A stretch of 20,217 nucleotides of DNA from Victivallales bacterium (GCA_017431185.1 JAFRLP010000318.1:1-20217), one strand, 5' to 3'; shown: positions 6,755 through 15,686, numbered from the stretch's first letter. Notes: generated by a model from the letters alone, not told the origin. A program made the numbers and translations.

Positions 6755-7924
6755 ATGGCCATTGAAATCCCGAAAAGCGAGTTTCTGACCCGCATTGAAC
6801 GTCTTCAGGAGGAGATGGGACGCGCAGGGCTTGACGCCATGCTCGTCTATGGAGACGAATACCGCAAGGAGAACCTGCGCTACGTCTGCGACTTCTGGCC
6901 CATCTTCGAGCGCGGAATCTGCGTGATTCCCCGCTCTGGCGAGCCGATTCTGGCGGGTGCGCCCGAGGGCGAGAACTACGCCCGCGAAATGTCCGTCTGG
7001 AAGGGCTACTGCAACGTCAAGGAGTTCGCCTGCGTGAGCGTCCCCGAGGAAATAGACTATCCGCTCAGCGCCTTCCGCAAACTCTCCGATGTCATACAGG
7101 AGGCGCTGAAGGGCGGTCGTCGGCTGGGCATGGTGGGGATGTGGGACATCCCCGCGCCCATCTACGAGCGCGTCAAGACCGCTGCGGGCAATGCGGAGAT
7201 TGTAGATGCGGCCCCCATCATCTACAGGCTGCGGCTGGTCAAATCGGATGCGGAGGTCGCCTGTCTCGCCGAGGCGGGCCGCCAAGCCTGCGAGGGCTAC
7301 CGCAGACTTCTGGAATACGCGGTGGACGGCAATCCCGAGACGATGGCCGCCGGAGCCGCCGAGGGTGCGGCCCGCATGGCTGGAGCCGAGGACATCAATT
7401 TCATGGTCTTCGGGTCAGGAGAGCGCACCAATACAGTCATCGGTCGCGCGACCAACAAAATCATGCGCAACGGCGAGATGCTCATGGCGGCCATGGCGGT
7501 GCAGTACCAGGGCTACGTGGCGACCGTCGAGTATCCCTTCGTCATCGGCCAGGCCAGCGATGACCAGAAGCGCTTCCTCAACGGCCTCTTCGAGGCGGCA
7601 AACGTCCAGCAGGGCTACCTGAAGGCGGGCGTGGTCTCAGGGGAGATGGTGCGGAAGGTCAAGGAGGTCTTCGCGAAGCACGGCATGTCACGGTACGACC
7701 TCTACCCGCCCATGCACGGCATCGGGCTGGCCGAGGCGGAATCGCCCTACCCCGACGAGAAGGCCTCCTACGAATTCCAGGCGAACATGTGCGTCAACAG
7801 CGACATCTCGCTGTGGGGATACCCCGCTGGCTCGAACCGAATCGAGGAGGGCTTCGTCATCACCGCCGACGGCCCGAAGTCCCTGACCCCCTTCATCCGA
7901 GAACTCATCGCAAAAGGAATCTGA
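6755..7924 (+). CDS. M24-family (creatinase/prolidase fold) protein with altered metal site
   Basis: A 389-aa protein with the two-domain 'pita-bread' layout: N-terminal creatinase_N domain (~1-160; ends VDAAPIIYRLRLVKSDAEVACL) and a C-terminal M24 domain (~165-385). Expected metal ligands are largely missing. The first two Asp positions are A246 (LMAAMAVQYQGY) and T257 (GYVATVEYPF), and the usual His about eight residues after the SG turn (S221-G222) is not there. H321 (PPMHGIGLAE) and E364 (NRIEEGFVITADG) remain, while the usual TIEPG segment reads VNSDIS. Creatinase itself keeps this fold without metal, so a metal-free hydrolase is a real option; a non-catalytic role is the other. AAGGAG overlaps the previous gene's TAA 9 bp before the ATG. 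It lies in the sugar operon 13 bp after the isomerase gene. Confidence 0.85.
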   Translation: MAIEIPKSEFLTRIERLQEEMGRAGLDAMLVYGDEYRKENLRYVCDFWPIFERGICVIPRSGEPILAGAPEGENYAREMSVWKGYCNVKEFACVSVPEEIDYPLSAFRKLSDVIQEALKGGRRLGMVGMWDIPAPIYERVKTAAGNAEIVDAAPIIYRLRLVKSDAEVACLAEAGRQACEGYRRLLEYAVDGNPETMAAGAAEGAARMAGAEDINFMVFGSGERTNTVIGRATNKIMRNGEMLMAAMAVQYQGYVATVEYPFVIGQASDDQKRFLNGLFEAANVQQGYLKAGVVSGEMVRKVKEVFAKHGMSRYDLYPPMHGIGLAEAESPYPDEKASYEFQANMCVNSDISLWGYPAGSNRIEEGFVITADGPKSLTPFIRELIAKGI

Positions 7925-7927
7925 ACC

Positions 7928-8293
7928 ATGGCTGGAAAACGAAACTGGTACTTTGCGGACGGCTATCTCCCCGCCAAGGTCAACAATGGCCCGATGGAGG
8001 CCCACGAGGCACTGATGTTCTTCAATCCCTCGAAGACGGACGCGACCGCCGTGGTCACGGTCTATTTCAGTGACCGCGAACCGCTTGCGCCCATCACTGT
8101 CCAGGTGCCGGCGGAGCGCGTCATCGCCATACGGCTTGACCATGCGGAAGAGACAGGCGGGCAGGCCATTCCTCCGCTGACCCAGTATGCGCTGGGCATC
8201 AGCGCCACGGAACCCATCATCTGCCAGTTCGGTCGGGTGGACACCACACAGAGCGCCAACGCCTACTACGTGGGCGTCGGCTGGGCGGAGTGA
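7928..8293 (+). CDS. Anabaena sensory rhodopsin transducer (ASRT)-family protein
   Basis: A 121-aa single-domain protein matching the ASRT family (PF07100): RNWYFADGYLPAK (start of the barrel), ALMFFNPSKTDATAVVTVYFSDREP (residues ~28-52; the YFSDREP motif is the family hallmark), ITVQVPAERVIAIRLDH, and ICQFGRVDTTQSANAYY near the end. The Anabaena protein is a soluble tetrameric beta-sandwich that binds sensory rhodopsin; comparative work on the family proposed that it is basically a small-molecule (carbohydrate) binding domain used in sugar metabolism. No rhodopsin gene is in this window, and the neighbours are a sugar isomerase and deacetylases, which favours the ligand-binding idea. Start at 7928 follows an AAAAGGAA ribosome site, only 3 bp after the M24 stop. 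Function itself is unproven. Confidence 0.9.
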   Translation: MAGKRNWYFADGYLPAKVNNGPMEAHEALMFFNPSKTDATAVVTVYFSDREPLAPITVQVPAERVIAIRLDHAEETGGQAIPPLTQYALGISATEPIICQFGRVDTTQSANAYYVGVGWAE

Positions 8294-8300
8294 CACGGCA

Positions 8301-8993
8301 ATGGGCAAGAAGGTACTGATTCTCTCGGCGCATCCCGACGATGCAGTGACCTGCATGGGCGGAACCATCTGCAAACTGCTGGCGGAGGGGCACTCCGTCT
8401 CCGTGTTCGCCTTCGGCAACGGGGACGAGGACTACGCGGAGCCAGGCGGAAGTCCCGAGGCGGTGAAACGCTATCGGGAAAATGCGGAGAAGGCCTACGC
8501 CATCCTCGGCTGTACGCTGGAGTGCCTCTGGCTGCCTGACTTCGCGGATTTCCAGACGCGGGAGCTCTACCGCGAATGCATCCGTGCCATCCGCAGATAC
8601 CAGCCAGACATCGTGTTCGCCCATTGGTGGGCGGAGTATTTCCAGCACACCACGATGGCGACCATCTCCCGTGATGCCTGGAACCAGGCGCGCTGGCTCT
8701 GCTCTGGAGACCTGGGCGCTCCGTGGACGCCCGCCAAATACTACCATTTCAGCGGGGCTGACGGCGTGGGGCAGGTCACGCACATCGTGGACATCTCCCC
8801 CTACATCGAGCGCAAACTGGAGGCGCACCGCGCCTTCGCCTTCCGCTTCTTCGACCCCGACAGCGACGACTCCGAAAATGTCCGCAAGCGCAACGCCTAC
8901 GAGGGTAGCCGCATCGGCGTAGCCTACGCCGAAACCTTCCAACGCTCCTTCTACTTCCCCGAACCCGTCCTCACCTCCGAAACACTGTTCTGA
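8301..8993 (+). CDS. PIG-L (LmbE)-family deacetylase
   Basis: Zinc-dependent N-deacetylase family acting on GlcNAc-type or similar N-acyl sugars (PIG-L, MshB, BshB). The 230-aa product begins [22 protein letters not shown] with the diagnostic AHPDD motif (H11 and D14 bind zinc, D13 is the base), followed by the Rossmann-like core and a second motif region FQHTTMA (H116, third ligand) after [12 protein letters not shown]. No signal peptide, hence cytoplasmic. The start at 8301 is 7 bp after the ASRT gene; a longer frame would only overlap that gene. As the last member of the operon it pairs with the NodB-type gene at the other end, so the operon encodes two different deacetylases around an isomerase. 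Sugar substrate not determined. Confidence 0.9.
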   Translation: MGKKVLILSAHPDDAVTCMGGTICKLLAEGHSVSVFAFGNGDEDYAEPGGSPEAVKRYRENAEKAYAILGCTLECLWLPDFADFQTRELYRECIRAIRRYQPDIVFAHWWAEYFQHTTMATISRDAWNQARWLCSGDLGAPWTPAKYYHFSGADGVGQVTHIVDISPYIERKLEAHRAFAFRFFDPDSDDSENVRKRNAYEGSRIGVAYAETFQRSFYFPEPVLTSETLF

Positions 8994-9025
8994 ACAAAGA
9001 CTTTCATGCCAACAGGAGAATAACC

Positions 9026-9727
9026 ATGAAAAAAAACCTCTTTACCTTAATCGAATTGCTGGTCGTCATCGCCATAATCGCGATTCTCGCGTCCATGCTG
9101 CTGCCTGCGCTGGGCAAGGCGCGTGACAAGGCACGTCAAATCAGCTGTATCAACAATTTGAAACAACTAGGACTGATGTTGATACAATATTCAGGCGATT
9201 TCAATGACTATTCGCCAGTTGGCAACGAATGGGTCAATATCCTCTCTGACTCAGGCTACATAACCAACTTTTGCTGCAAAGTTACGGAAAGCAATCCCAG
9301 CGGCGAAGTCCGATATGGTCACACAGACGATGAAAAACCGACCATGTACAAATGCCCGAATCTGACCTATAAGCCATGCTGGGGCAATATAATTTACAAC
9401 TATGCAATGAACAGCCGCACATTCGGCACCACGAGCAAGATCAATGGCTGGGGTTGGAGGACGATACTGACCGTCCAATCCCCTGCGTCTAGAATGTACC
9501 TTGCCGATGCCACTCTTGGTTCCCCATGCTATGTTGCATACGAGAACTGGGAAAGCAACATGGGCATCTCTGGCGAACGGCATAATTCAGGCTCCAACGT
9601 GCTGTATGTCGATGGGCATTGCGGCTTCCAGAATCCACAAAAGCTGAAAAATTATGCGAAAGCGGTCGGCCCCTACGACCCGGATTTCTTCGGACCTAAC
9701 GCGTCGAACGAAGCCAACACGAAATAA
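9026..9727 (+). CDS. Type II secretion pseudopilin-like protein (prepilin N-terminus, H-x9-DG tail)
   Basis: A 233-aa protein with a type IV prepilin/pseudopilin leader: [29 protein letters not shown], where Glu is at the +5 position of the mature FTLIE and a hydrophobic helix follows. Residues ~31-55 ([21 protein letters not shown]) are the conserved helical continuation. The C-terminus has [19 protein letters not shown], the H-x9-DG motif of the large Lentisphaerae/Planctomycetes pseudopilin family. Residue before Phe is Leu rather than the normal Gly, so leader cleavage would be atypical. AGGAG at 9014-9018 precedes the ATG. It sits 32 bp after the PIG-L gene and 26 bp before the secreted glycosidase gene. 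Such paralogues may display or organise surface enzymes; here that is inference. Confidence 0.88.
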   Translation: MKKNLFTLIELLVVIAIIAILASMLLPALGKARDKARQISCINNLKQLGLMLIQYSGDFNDYSPVGNEWVNILSDSGYITNFCCKVTESNPSGEVRYGHTDDEKPTMYKCPNLTYKPCWGNIIYNYAMNSRTFGTTSKINGWGWRTILTVQSPASRMYLADATLGSPCYVAYENWESNMGISGERHNSGSNVLYVDGHCGFQNPQKLKNYAKAVGPYDPDFFGPNASNEANTK

Positions 9728-9739
9728 CCATGCGTCATT

Positions 9740-9746
9740 AAGGAGG
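9740..9746 (+). promoter_or_regulatory. Strong Shine-Dalgarno of the 1279-aa protein
   Basis: AAGGAGG, a full match to the anti-SD core, ends 7 bp before the ATG at 9754. It is the strongest ribosome-binding site in the window and fixes this start. Confidence 0.7.
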
Positions 9747-9753
9747 AACAGTT

Positions 9754-12700
9754 ATGAAATGTAGTCGGATTATCCTGACCGTTGCGGTGATGTCCTTCGC
9801 AATAGTTGCAAGGGCTGAAAACATTCTCGGCAATGGTGATTTTGAGACTCTCAACCCTGAAACTGGATTTCTTATGGACTGGGGAATCCACTACATTTGG
9901 AGCGGGCCGTGCGAAATAGTGAACGATTTCGGCAAGGCGCATGGAGGTTCGGTGGCGTTGCACATCAATCAAAAAGCCCCCAAGGCCCACAAGGACTTCG
10001 TAACCTTCGGCTCAGCTAGACGCACAAGCAAGCCTGGGCTCAACTATCGCCTAAGCATTTGGGCCAAAGGAGAAGGTGCAGTTTCCATGACAGTCTATTT
10101 TTCAGCAGAGGGCGAATATTTGTCAAGCGATGGCAGTTTTCCCCCAAACAAACCACTCCAAAGTGAGTTTTTCCCCGTAAAATCAGACGATTGGAAACAG
10201 TATTGCTTCAACTTTACGGTGCCTGACATATTGACATCAATTACGACAAAACACACAAAAATGGCTCCGCAAACAGTCGAAGTGCTGTTCAATTCCAAAG
10301 GGGACATTTATCTTGACGATGCGGAACTGTACCTTGCTGACCAGATTCCACAGGAGGATAAGCCGTTTGTTTTCGACAAAGAGCACAAGACATTCATGAC
10401 CATCCCGCGTCTGTCAACAGTGCCTGAAATTGATGGCAAGCTCAATGATGCGACTTGGAAGCGGGCATCTGCCACGACAGGCTTCAGGGCAGTTGGAGGC
10501 GTGCTTTCGCCCAGGCAGACAATCGTCTATGCATGCTATGACAACGACAACCTTTACATAGCCTTCACGGCACTGCAGCTTCCCGGCGGGGTAAACATCG
10601 GCGAAAGCACGGAATTCATCAACTTTCATAGCGATGTCGAGGGATTTGAAATATGGCTCGCGGCGGATGGAGAACGCTGGCGTCAACTTCTTGTCGTGCC
10701 TGGCGGCGGTTGGTTGAGCAATTCCGCAGACGGCGACAACAAATGGGGCAGACAAGTTAAATACGCTTCGACAACACTCGAAAGCACCATGATGTTCGGC
10801 GGCATCATGGCGACGGATTCAAAGACATGGCACGGGGAGCTCGCGATCCCGTTTTCCGCCATAGGAATGGATTTCCCGAAGGACGGAGGCGAGCTGCACA
10901 TCAATTTCTGCCGTGACATTTCAATGGAAAAAGCCTCGACACCACGCACCAGCGAAGAATGGACAAGCTGGAGCGGTTTGCTCGATTTCCAGGATGTCAA
11001 AAACTATGGACGCCTGGTTTTCTCTGATTCAACGTTCGCACAATGCAAAACGCTGGAGAACCCTTCAAACGGAACAATTAGCCTATCTGGCACGACAGGC
11101 AAAGGTTCGGATGTCCAGACAAGGGTTCAGCTTCCGCAATACAACAAGACATTGCTTATTTCACACGGAACTGCCGATGACGGCGGAAATTTTGCGGTCA
11201 GCGATGAAGTCAGACTTACAGGTGCGGAAAGCACACCAGCCATCCTGGACTTTTCCATCAGCGACAAATCTGGCAAAGTCATTAGCCAGAACAGCGTGCC
11301 GTTTTTGCTGATGCCTGCCTTTGGAGTTAGCCAAAAACTATTCTACTCTGCCAAATTACTCAAGACAGCGGTCGATTTCACAAGGCTTTCCCATGGTGAC
11401 GGGACTAGAATTGCTCTCGCAATCATGGATGACCGTGACGCTTTGGTCGCCGACAAGACCATAGTGGTCAACGCAAAAGACAAGAACGCCAATTGCGACT
11501 TTGACTTTTCACAATGGAAGCCAGGAGCATACACGTTGAAAGCAAAGGCTTTTGACGTTGCGGGAAAAACACTGGCCCACAACTCAATATCCTTCAAAAT
11601 CCCGCAAAAGCCAACGTGGATGAACACAACGCTTTGGAACGACAGAAGCGTGCCAGAGCCATTCACGCCTATCAGACAAAACGGAAAAGAGACCGCAGTC
11701 GTTTTGCGCACATACCAATGGCAGGACAGCGGGCTTCCCCAAAGCGTCAATTACAATGGACATGCCCTTTTCGCCGCTCCAGCCGAACTGGTTCTCAAAG
11801 TTGACAACAAATCGGAAAAGTTGCAGTTTGCCTCATTAAAGACGCTAGAGACATCCAAGGACCTTGTCAGGTATGCAGTTTCAGGGAAATCAGTCTCCGT
11901 GGAACTGAATGGGACGCTTGATGTGGAATTTGACGGTTTCGCAAGGTGGAACGTCAACATCGCTCCTCTTAAGCCAGGCGTTAGGATTACGGAGCTGACC
12001 CTTGTTTTCCCTGTTGCCGAAAAAGACGCGCTGTTCCTTCGCGGCGACGGATATACTGGCTCCCTGATTCAAGACCGCTACACGGCGGCCCCGCGCCAGT
12101 CATCCCTTGTTCATGTCGGAAACATGGAGACAATGTGGGGAAGCTGGAAATATGATGCATCGGGGTGGCATTGGACGGACCAATACTTCTACGAAGTCGT
12201 GATTTGCAGCGACAAGTACGGATTCAGCATAATGAGCGAAGACAATGAATATATCCGCGGGAAAAAATACATTGATGTCCACAGCGACATTCCTGGCGCA
12301 AAAGCACTGACCGTCTCGCTTGTCAGCGAACCAACTATGCTGGATAAACCGCTCAAATACGACTATTTCTTCCAGACACTCCCCATTCGCCCCACACCCA
12401 AAGAGGCGAAAAAATGGCACGTCGCGCTGGATCCCTCAAGCATCTTCAACATCAATCTGCCAGGCTATCTGAATACTGCCGAGGGGCAAAAGCTCCTTGA
12501 CGCCTTATACGTCGGCCAATCGTATCATGATCTGGCCCCGCAGGGGTTTGCCACTTGGGCAAAGGATGAGCAATCCAGCAAGGAGGCGTTGGCGAAATTC
12601 CACAGTCACGGAATGAAAATCGTCTCAAACCAATGGTATGCGGTAATTCCGGAAATATGCGACGAATACAAAATCTTTGGCGCCGAATGGCGTGCATATC

Positions 12701-13593
12701 CTGATTACTACTGGAGCACACCCACTTCAATGATGAGGTCTGCATGCCTCAACAGTGCATTTGCCGATTTCCACATTGAAAACATCGCAAAAATCATTGC
12801 CGAAACAGACTTTGACGGCGTATATACGGATGCCACCCCCATCCTCTGCAACAACGTTGACCATGGTTGCGGTTGGACAGATCCAGAGGGTAAGCGGCAT
12901 TCAGACCTGACCTTGCTTTCAACGCGTCGCTTTGTAAAGCAAATGTACCGTCTTCTGAAGAAAGACGGTCTCGGTAAAATCAACTTCAACCACAATGGCG
13001 AAAGCCCTGCCACAGCCGCCTTTATCGACGTCCGCCAGGACGGTGAAGAACTAATATGGGAAGGCCAGGAACATTACAGAAGGATTACACCTGATTATTT
13101 CCGTTCGACATACGCCCAGACAGAATATGGCATACCTTACCTGTTCCATGCGGTTTTCCATTATGGATGGCGGCGAGTCGGCGATATTGTGCCAATTAGG
13201 GAAATCCTTATGATGACACTCCCGCACCATGTTCAGTTCGCCTTGGCATACGATGTGGAAATACTGCCTGTATGGCAAATCATAGACCCCTGGTGGACAT
13301 CTTCGGATTTCCGCGCCTACTGGCATTCAAATTGTCCGGTCTCAACTTCCGAGCCAACACAAGTGCTCTCCAGCATGTTTATCAAGCCCAACGAGAAAAG
13401 GGCCTTGGTCATATTCTCAAACTGGAGTTACGAAACGAAAGCCGTAAATTGGGAGATCGATTGTGACAAGCTTGGCTTCAAAGTGAACAGAATTGCCGAT
13501 ATCGACACTGTAACCACAAGACCAAGCAAAACAGGGCAGAAACTGACTCTTAAGCCTCGTGATTTCGCAATCGTAGAATTGCAGGGAGAATAG
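9754..13593 (+). CDS. Secreted multidomain carbohydrate-active protein (CBM-like + CBM9/DOMON-like + DUF6067-like glycosidase barrel)
   Basis: A 1279-aa secreted protein. Signal peptide 1-21 (MKCSRIILTVAVMSFAIVARA, AxA cleavage before ENILGNGDFE). Residues ~23-190 look like a CBM4_9-type beta-sandwich (NGDFE, ALHINQKA, YRLSIWAKGEG, GDIYLDDAELY). Residues ~218-425 look like a CBM9/DOMON-type domain (VPEIDGKLNDATWKRA, YDNDNLYIAF, LAIPFSAIG, WSGLLDFQDVKNYGRLVF). Residues ~430-610 are Ig-like linkers. From ~625 to ~1190 there is a beta-sandwich plus TIM-barrel of the unassigned glycosidase type (DUF6067-like), with MSEDNEYIRGKKYIDVH, LPIRPTPKEAK, the DFDGVYTDATP strand (D1019-D1026) and EELIWEGQEHY (E1098/E1099, E1103). 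D1026 and E1103 are candidate catalytic residues by position only. It belongs to the low-GC run before two intracellular glycosidases. Substrate unknown. Confidence 0.78.
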   Translation: MKCSRIILTVAVMSFAIVARAENILGNGDFETLNPETGFLMDWGIHYIWSGPCEIVNDFGKAHGGSVALHINQKAPKAHKDFVTFGSARRTSKPGLNYRLSIWAKGEGAVSMTVYFSAEGEYLSSDGSFPPNKPLQSEFFPVKSDDWKQYCFNFTVPDILTSITTKHTKMAPQTVEVLFNSKGDIYLDDAELYLADQIPQEDKPFVFDKEHKTFMTIPRLSTVPEIDGKLNDATWKRASATTGFRAVGGVLSPRQTIVYACYDNDNLYIAFTALQLPGGVNIGESTEFINFHSDVEGFEIWLAADGERWRQLLVVPGGGWLSNSADGDNKWGRQVKYASTTLESTMMFGGIMATDSKTWHGELAIPFSAIGMDFPKDGGELHINFCRDISMEKASTPRTSEEWTSWSGLLDFQDVKNYGRLVFSDSTFAQCKTLENPSNGTISLSGTTGKGSDVQTRVQLPQYNKTLLISHGTADDGGNFAVSDEVRLTGAESTPAILDFSISDKSGKVISQNSVPFLLMPAFGVSQKLFYSAKLLKTAVDFTRLSHGDGTRIALAIMDDRDALVADKTIVVNAKDKNANCDFDFSQWKPGAYTLKAKAFDVAGKTLAHNSISFKIPQKPTWMNTTLWNDRSVPEPFTPIRQNGKETAVVLRTYQWQDSGLPQSVNYNGHALFAAPAELVLKVDNKSEKLQFASLKTLETSKDLVRYAVSGKSVSVELNGTLDVEFDGFARWNVNIAPLKPGVRITELTLVFPVAEKDALFLRGDGYTGSLIQDRYTAAPRQSSLVHVGNMETMWGSWKYDASGWHWTDQYFYEVVICSDKYGFSIMSEDNEYIRGKKYIDVHSDIPGAKALTVSLVSEPTMLDKPLKYDYFFQTLPIRPTPKEAKKWHVALDPSSIFNINLPGYLNTAEGQKLLDALYVGQSYHDLAPQGFATWAKDEQSSKEALAKFHSHGMKIVSNQWYAVIPEICDEYKIFGAEWRAYPDYYWSTPTSMMRSACLNSAFADFHIENIAKIIAETDFDGVYTDATPILCNNVDHGCGWTDPEGKRHSDLTLLSTRRFVKQMYRLLKKDGLGKINFNHNGESPATAAFIDVRQDGEELIWEGQEHYRRITPDYFRSTYAQTEYGIPYLFHAVFHYGWRRVGDIVPIREILMMTLPHHVQFALAYDVEILPVWQIIDPWWTSSDFRAYWHSNCPVSTSEPTQVLSSMFIKPNEKRALVIFSNWSYETKAVNWEIDCDKLGFKVNRIADIDTVTTRPSKTGQKLTLKPRDFAIVELQGE

Positions 13594-13609
13594 GCTTGTC
13601 CAGTGCAAC

Positions 13610-13615
13610 AGGAGA
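13610..13615 (+). promoter_or_regulatory. Ribosome-binding site fixing the start of the 681-aa barrel gene
   Basis: AGGAGA lies 4 bp before the ATG at 13620 (GACAGAATG context), a better choice than a TTG 24 bp upstream, which has no such site. Confidence 0.6.
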
Positions 13616-13619
13616 CAGA

Positions 13620-15665
13620 ATGAATTCCTACCAGAAATATCTTTGGGTTGAACTGATAGCCTTTGACAACACACAGCCAGACTGCGGTGTTTCTGAATAC
13701 CTTGACTCATTGGAATTTATACCAGAAGAACTCTCCATATTTCTATGGGGGTGCGACTTCCTGCATCAGCACAACGGCATGTGCGAAGATGCTGAGTTTC
13801 CCCCTGACATCGGCGCATATATGGATTTCTGGTATCCTGGCCCCAAAAGCCAGAATCCACCCTGGCGCAAATTCCAATTGCGGAAGTTGGTCGAGGGGTT
13901 CCATGCACACGGCATAAAAATCTTTTTCTCTGTGTTTCCGCGTTTTCTTGGCAGTTACTTCCATAAAGAATGGCTTGAGGACCATCAGGAATTGAAACTG
14001 GAAATGATTGGAGGCCAACAGGATCCTGTCGGAACCATCAATCCCCTGCGCCGCTTCAGGGATGGCTCCTACTACGAAGATTTCATAATCAAAAAGGCCA
14101 AAGAAGTTCTTCTGGACTATGATTTTGACGGATGGCATTTGGCTGACGGATTCAACCATCCATGGTGTCAACTTTGGCAAGGCGATTACTCGGATGACAT
14201 GGTAGCGCAGTTCCTTGAAGATTCTGGTCTTGATGTTCCTGAATGGCTTGAACGGAAATGCGGCGACAACCGTGAAGCCTTCGACAAAAGGGCGAGGCTG
14301 ATATGGAATCGGCTGCGGCGCGAGTGGATTGATTTCTACTGCCGCCGCAATGAACGCTTCCTTTCTAAAATCTGCGCAATGGCACGTTCTATCGGCAGAC
14401 AAATATCTTCAAACACATGTTGGACGCGCGACCCAGTGGAGGCTATCTACCGTTACGGAATAGACTACAGCAAATTAAAGGAAATAGGCCTTGGACCACT
14501 AATTGTCGAGACCCCGTCCGCAGCGGGGGAACTTGAGTCAGCAAGAAGCCGTGCATTTTATTCAGAGCCGTTCTTCCATGTCCTTCAATCAACTTCATTG
14601 CTTACAGGGGCAGCCACGGATTCAGAACTGCTTTTCAACCAATGCGTTCAAGATACCACGGAAGGCTGGTCGATACTACACCATGCCCCTGCGTTCCTCG
14701 AAAGGGAGATAATGTCATATCCAAATCTCTTCAGATATGACCGCAATGGCAAGTTAAGAAGATGCTACGATGGATTCCAAATCTGCCTTGCGGCTGGAAT
14801 CGAAAAGCATGAATGGAAATGGCTCAAGTCAAAATGGGATATCGCATATCAAATCATGCCTGACTCATTGGAATCAGCCGCCCTGGTATGGAGCAGTTCT
14901 CTTCCGCAAGCCGAACTGGATTACTACTTGAGAACGCGCAAGAGCCTAAACGCCAACATGCTATATCATCTCTACAGCGCAGGCGCACCCATCCACGCCG
15001 TCGTTCCGATTGAGGCAATTTCTGAAGTCGATGTACCTTTGGTTTCCATCAATCCAGGAGTATTGCCAGCATCCGAAGTCGAAACTCTTTTCCATAAACG
15101 CAAATCTCCGCTCATTCTGATAGGAAACATGCCGACGAACTTGCCGCCTGCGGATTTCCGTTTCCATGAAGGGGACACGGAATTTCGCATCTACGGTGCA
15201 AAACTTGAAATACCACCTCCTGATTTCAAGAAGATTGAAACGGAACTTCCAGAAGACATAATGGACATTCCCGAGCCTGCTTCGTTTGCAAAAGAGCAAT
15301 TCTATCTGCCGATTTCCAAGGAGTTTTACAAATTCGCTGCTCAATGCATAGAAAGAGTCTCCGGACCTAACATAGAACTTGACGACCCGAAAAGACCTGA
15401 CTCCCCCTTCTTCAAATTCAAAGTCCTCCACGACACTGAAAACAGCAAGGTCAGGGTATTTATCACCAATGACGACTCCCATTACATCCTTGGCAACATG
15501 TGTCTCCCGTTCAAGGTGAAATATATGGATATCGTCAATAATTTCCGCGGACGGCAAATGTTCATTGAGCCTAGATTCGACGGCAAGCCTGGTGCAATGT
15601 CGTTTCTGGTCATCGCCCCCAAGGGCGTGGCTGTGCTTGACATGGGGATTGAAAGAAGCAAATAA
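13620..15665 (+). CDS. Uncharacterised cytoplasmic TIM-barrel protein, glycosidase-like
   Basis: A 681-aa protein without signal peptide or membrane segment. The N-terminal ~400 residues read as a (beta/alpha)8 barrel like unassigned hypothetical glycosidases: YLWVELIAFDN, FHAHGIKIFFSVFPRFLG, DFDGWHLADGFNHPW (D168-D176), IGRQISSNTCWTRDP, LGPLIVETPSAAG (E297). D176 and E297 lie at strand ends and could be a catalytic pair. ATP- or NAD-type motifs are not seen. The C-terminal ~280 residues include a Rossmann/Ig-like portion (SLNANMLYHLYSAGAPIHAVVP, PLILIGNMPTNLPP; ends VLDMGIE), consistent with beta-galactosidase-type trimerisation modules (inference). It lies 26 bp after the secreted enzyme and 21 bp before the GH38 gene, thus likely acts on imported oligosaccharides from the same substrate. 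Family not recognised; activity unproven. Confidence 0.7.
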   Translation: MNSYQKYLWVELIAFDNTQPDCGVSEYLDSLEFIPEELSIFLWGCDFLHQHNGMCEDAEFPPDIGAYMDFWYPGPKSQNPPWRKFQLRKLVEGFHAHGIKIFFSVFPRFLGSYFHKEWLEDHQELKLEMIGGQQDPVGTINPLRRFRDGSYYEDFIIKKAKEVLLDYDFDGWHLADGFNHPWCQLWQGDYSDDMVAQFLEDSGLDVPEWLERKCGDNREAFDKRARLIWNRLRREWIDFYCRRNERFLSKICAMARSIGRQISSNTCWTRDPVEAIYRYGIDYSKLKEIGLGPLIVETPSAAGELESARSRAFYSEPFFHVLQSTSLLTGAATDSELLFNQCVQDTTEGWSILHHAPAFLEREIMSYPNLFRYDRNGKLRRCYDGFQICLAAGIEKHEWKWLKSKWDIAYQIMPDSLESAALVWSSSLPQAELDYYLRTRKSLNANMLYHLYSAGAPIHAVVPIEAISEVDVPLVSINPGVLPASEVETLFHKRKSPLILIGNMPTNLPPADFRFHEGDTEFRIYGAKLEIPPPDFKKIETELPEDIMDIPEPASFAKEQFYLPISKEFYKFAAQCIERVSGPNIELDDPKRPDSPFFKFKVLHDTENSKVRVFITNDDSHYILGNMCLPFKVKYMDIVNNFRGRQMFIEPRFDGKPGAMSFLVIAPKGVAVLDMGIERSK

Positions 15666-15686
15666 AACCATAACTGATTCATAGAC

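Noticed and set aside
5677..6795. A 372-aa minus-strand frame opposite the isomerase gene.
   Set aside because: It is His/Asp/Gly-rich shadow coding of a GC-rich gene, with no recognisable domain or ribosome-binding site.
7688..8942. Two minus-strand frames (243 and 241 aa) opposite the M24, ASRT and PIG-L genes.
   Set aside because: The plus-strand proteins have clear motifs in each case and the minus frames show only low-complexity composition.
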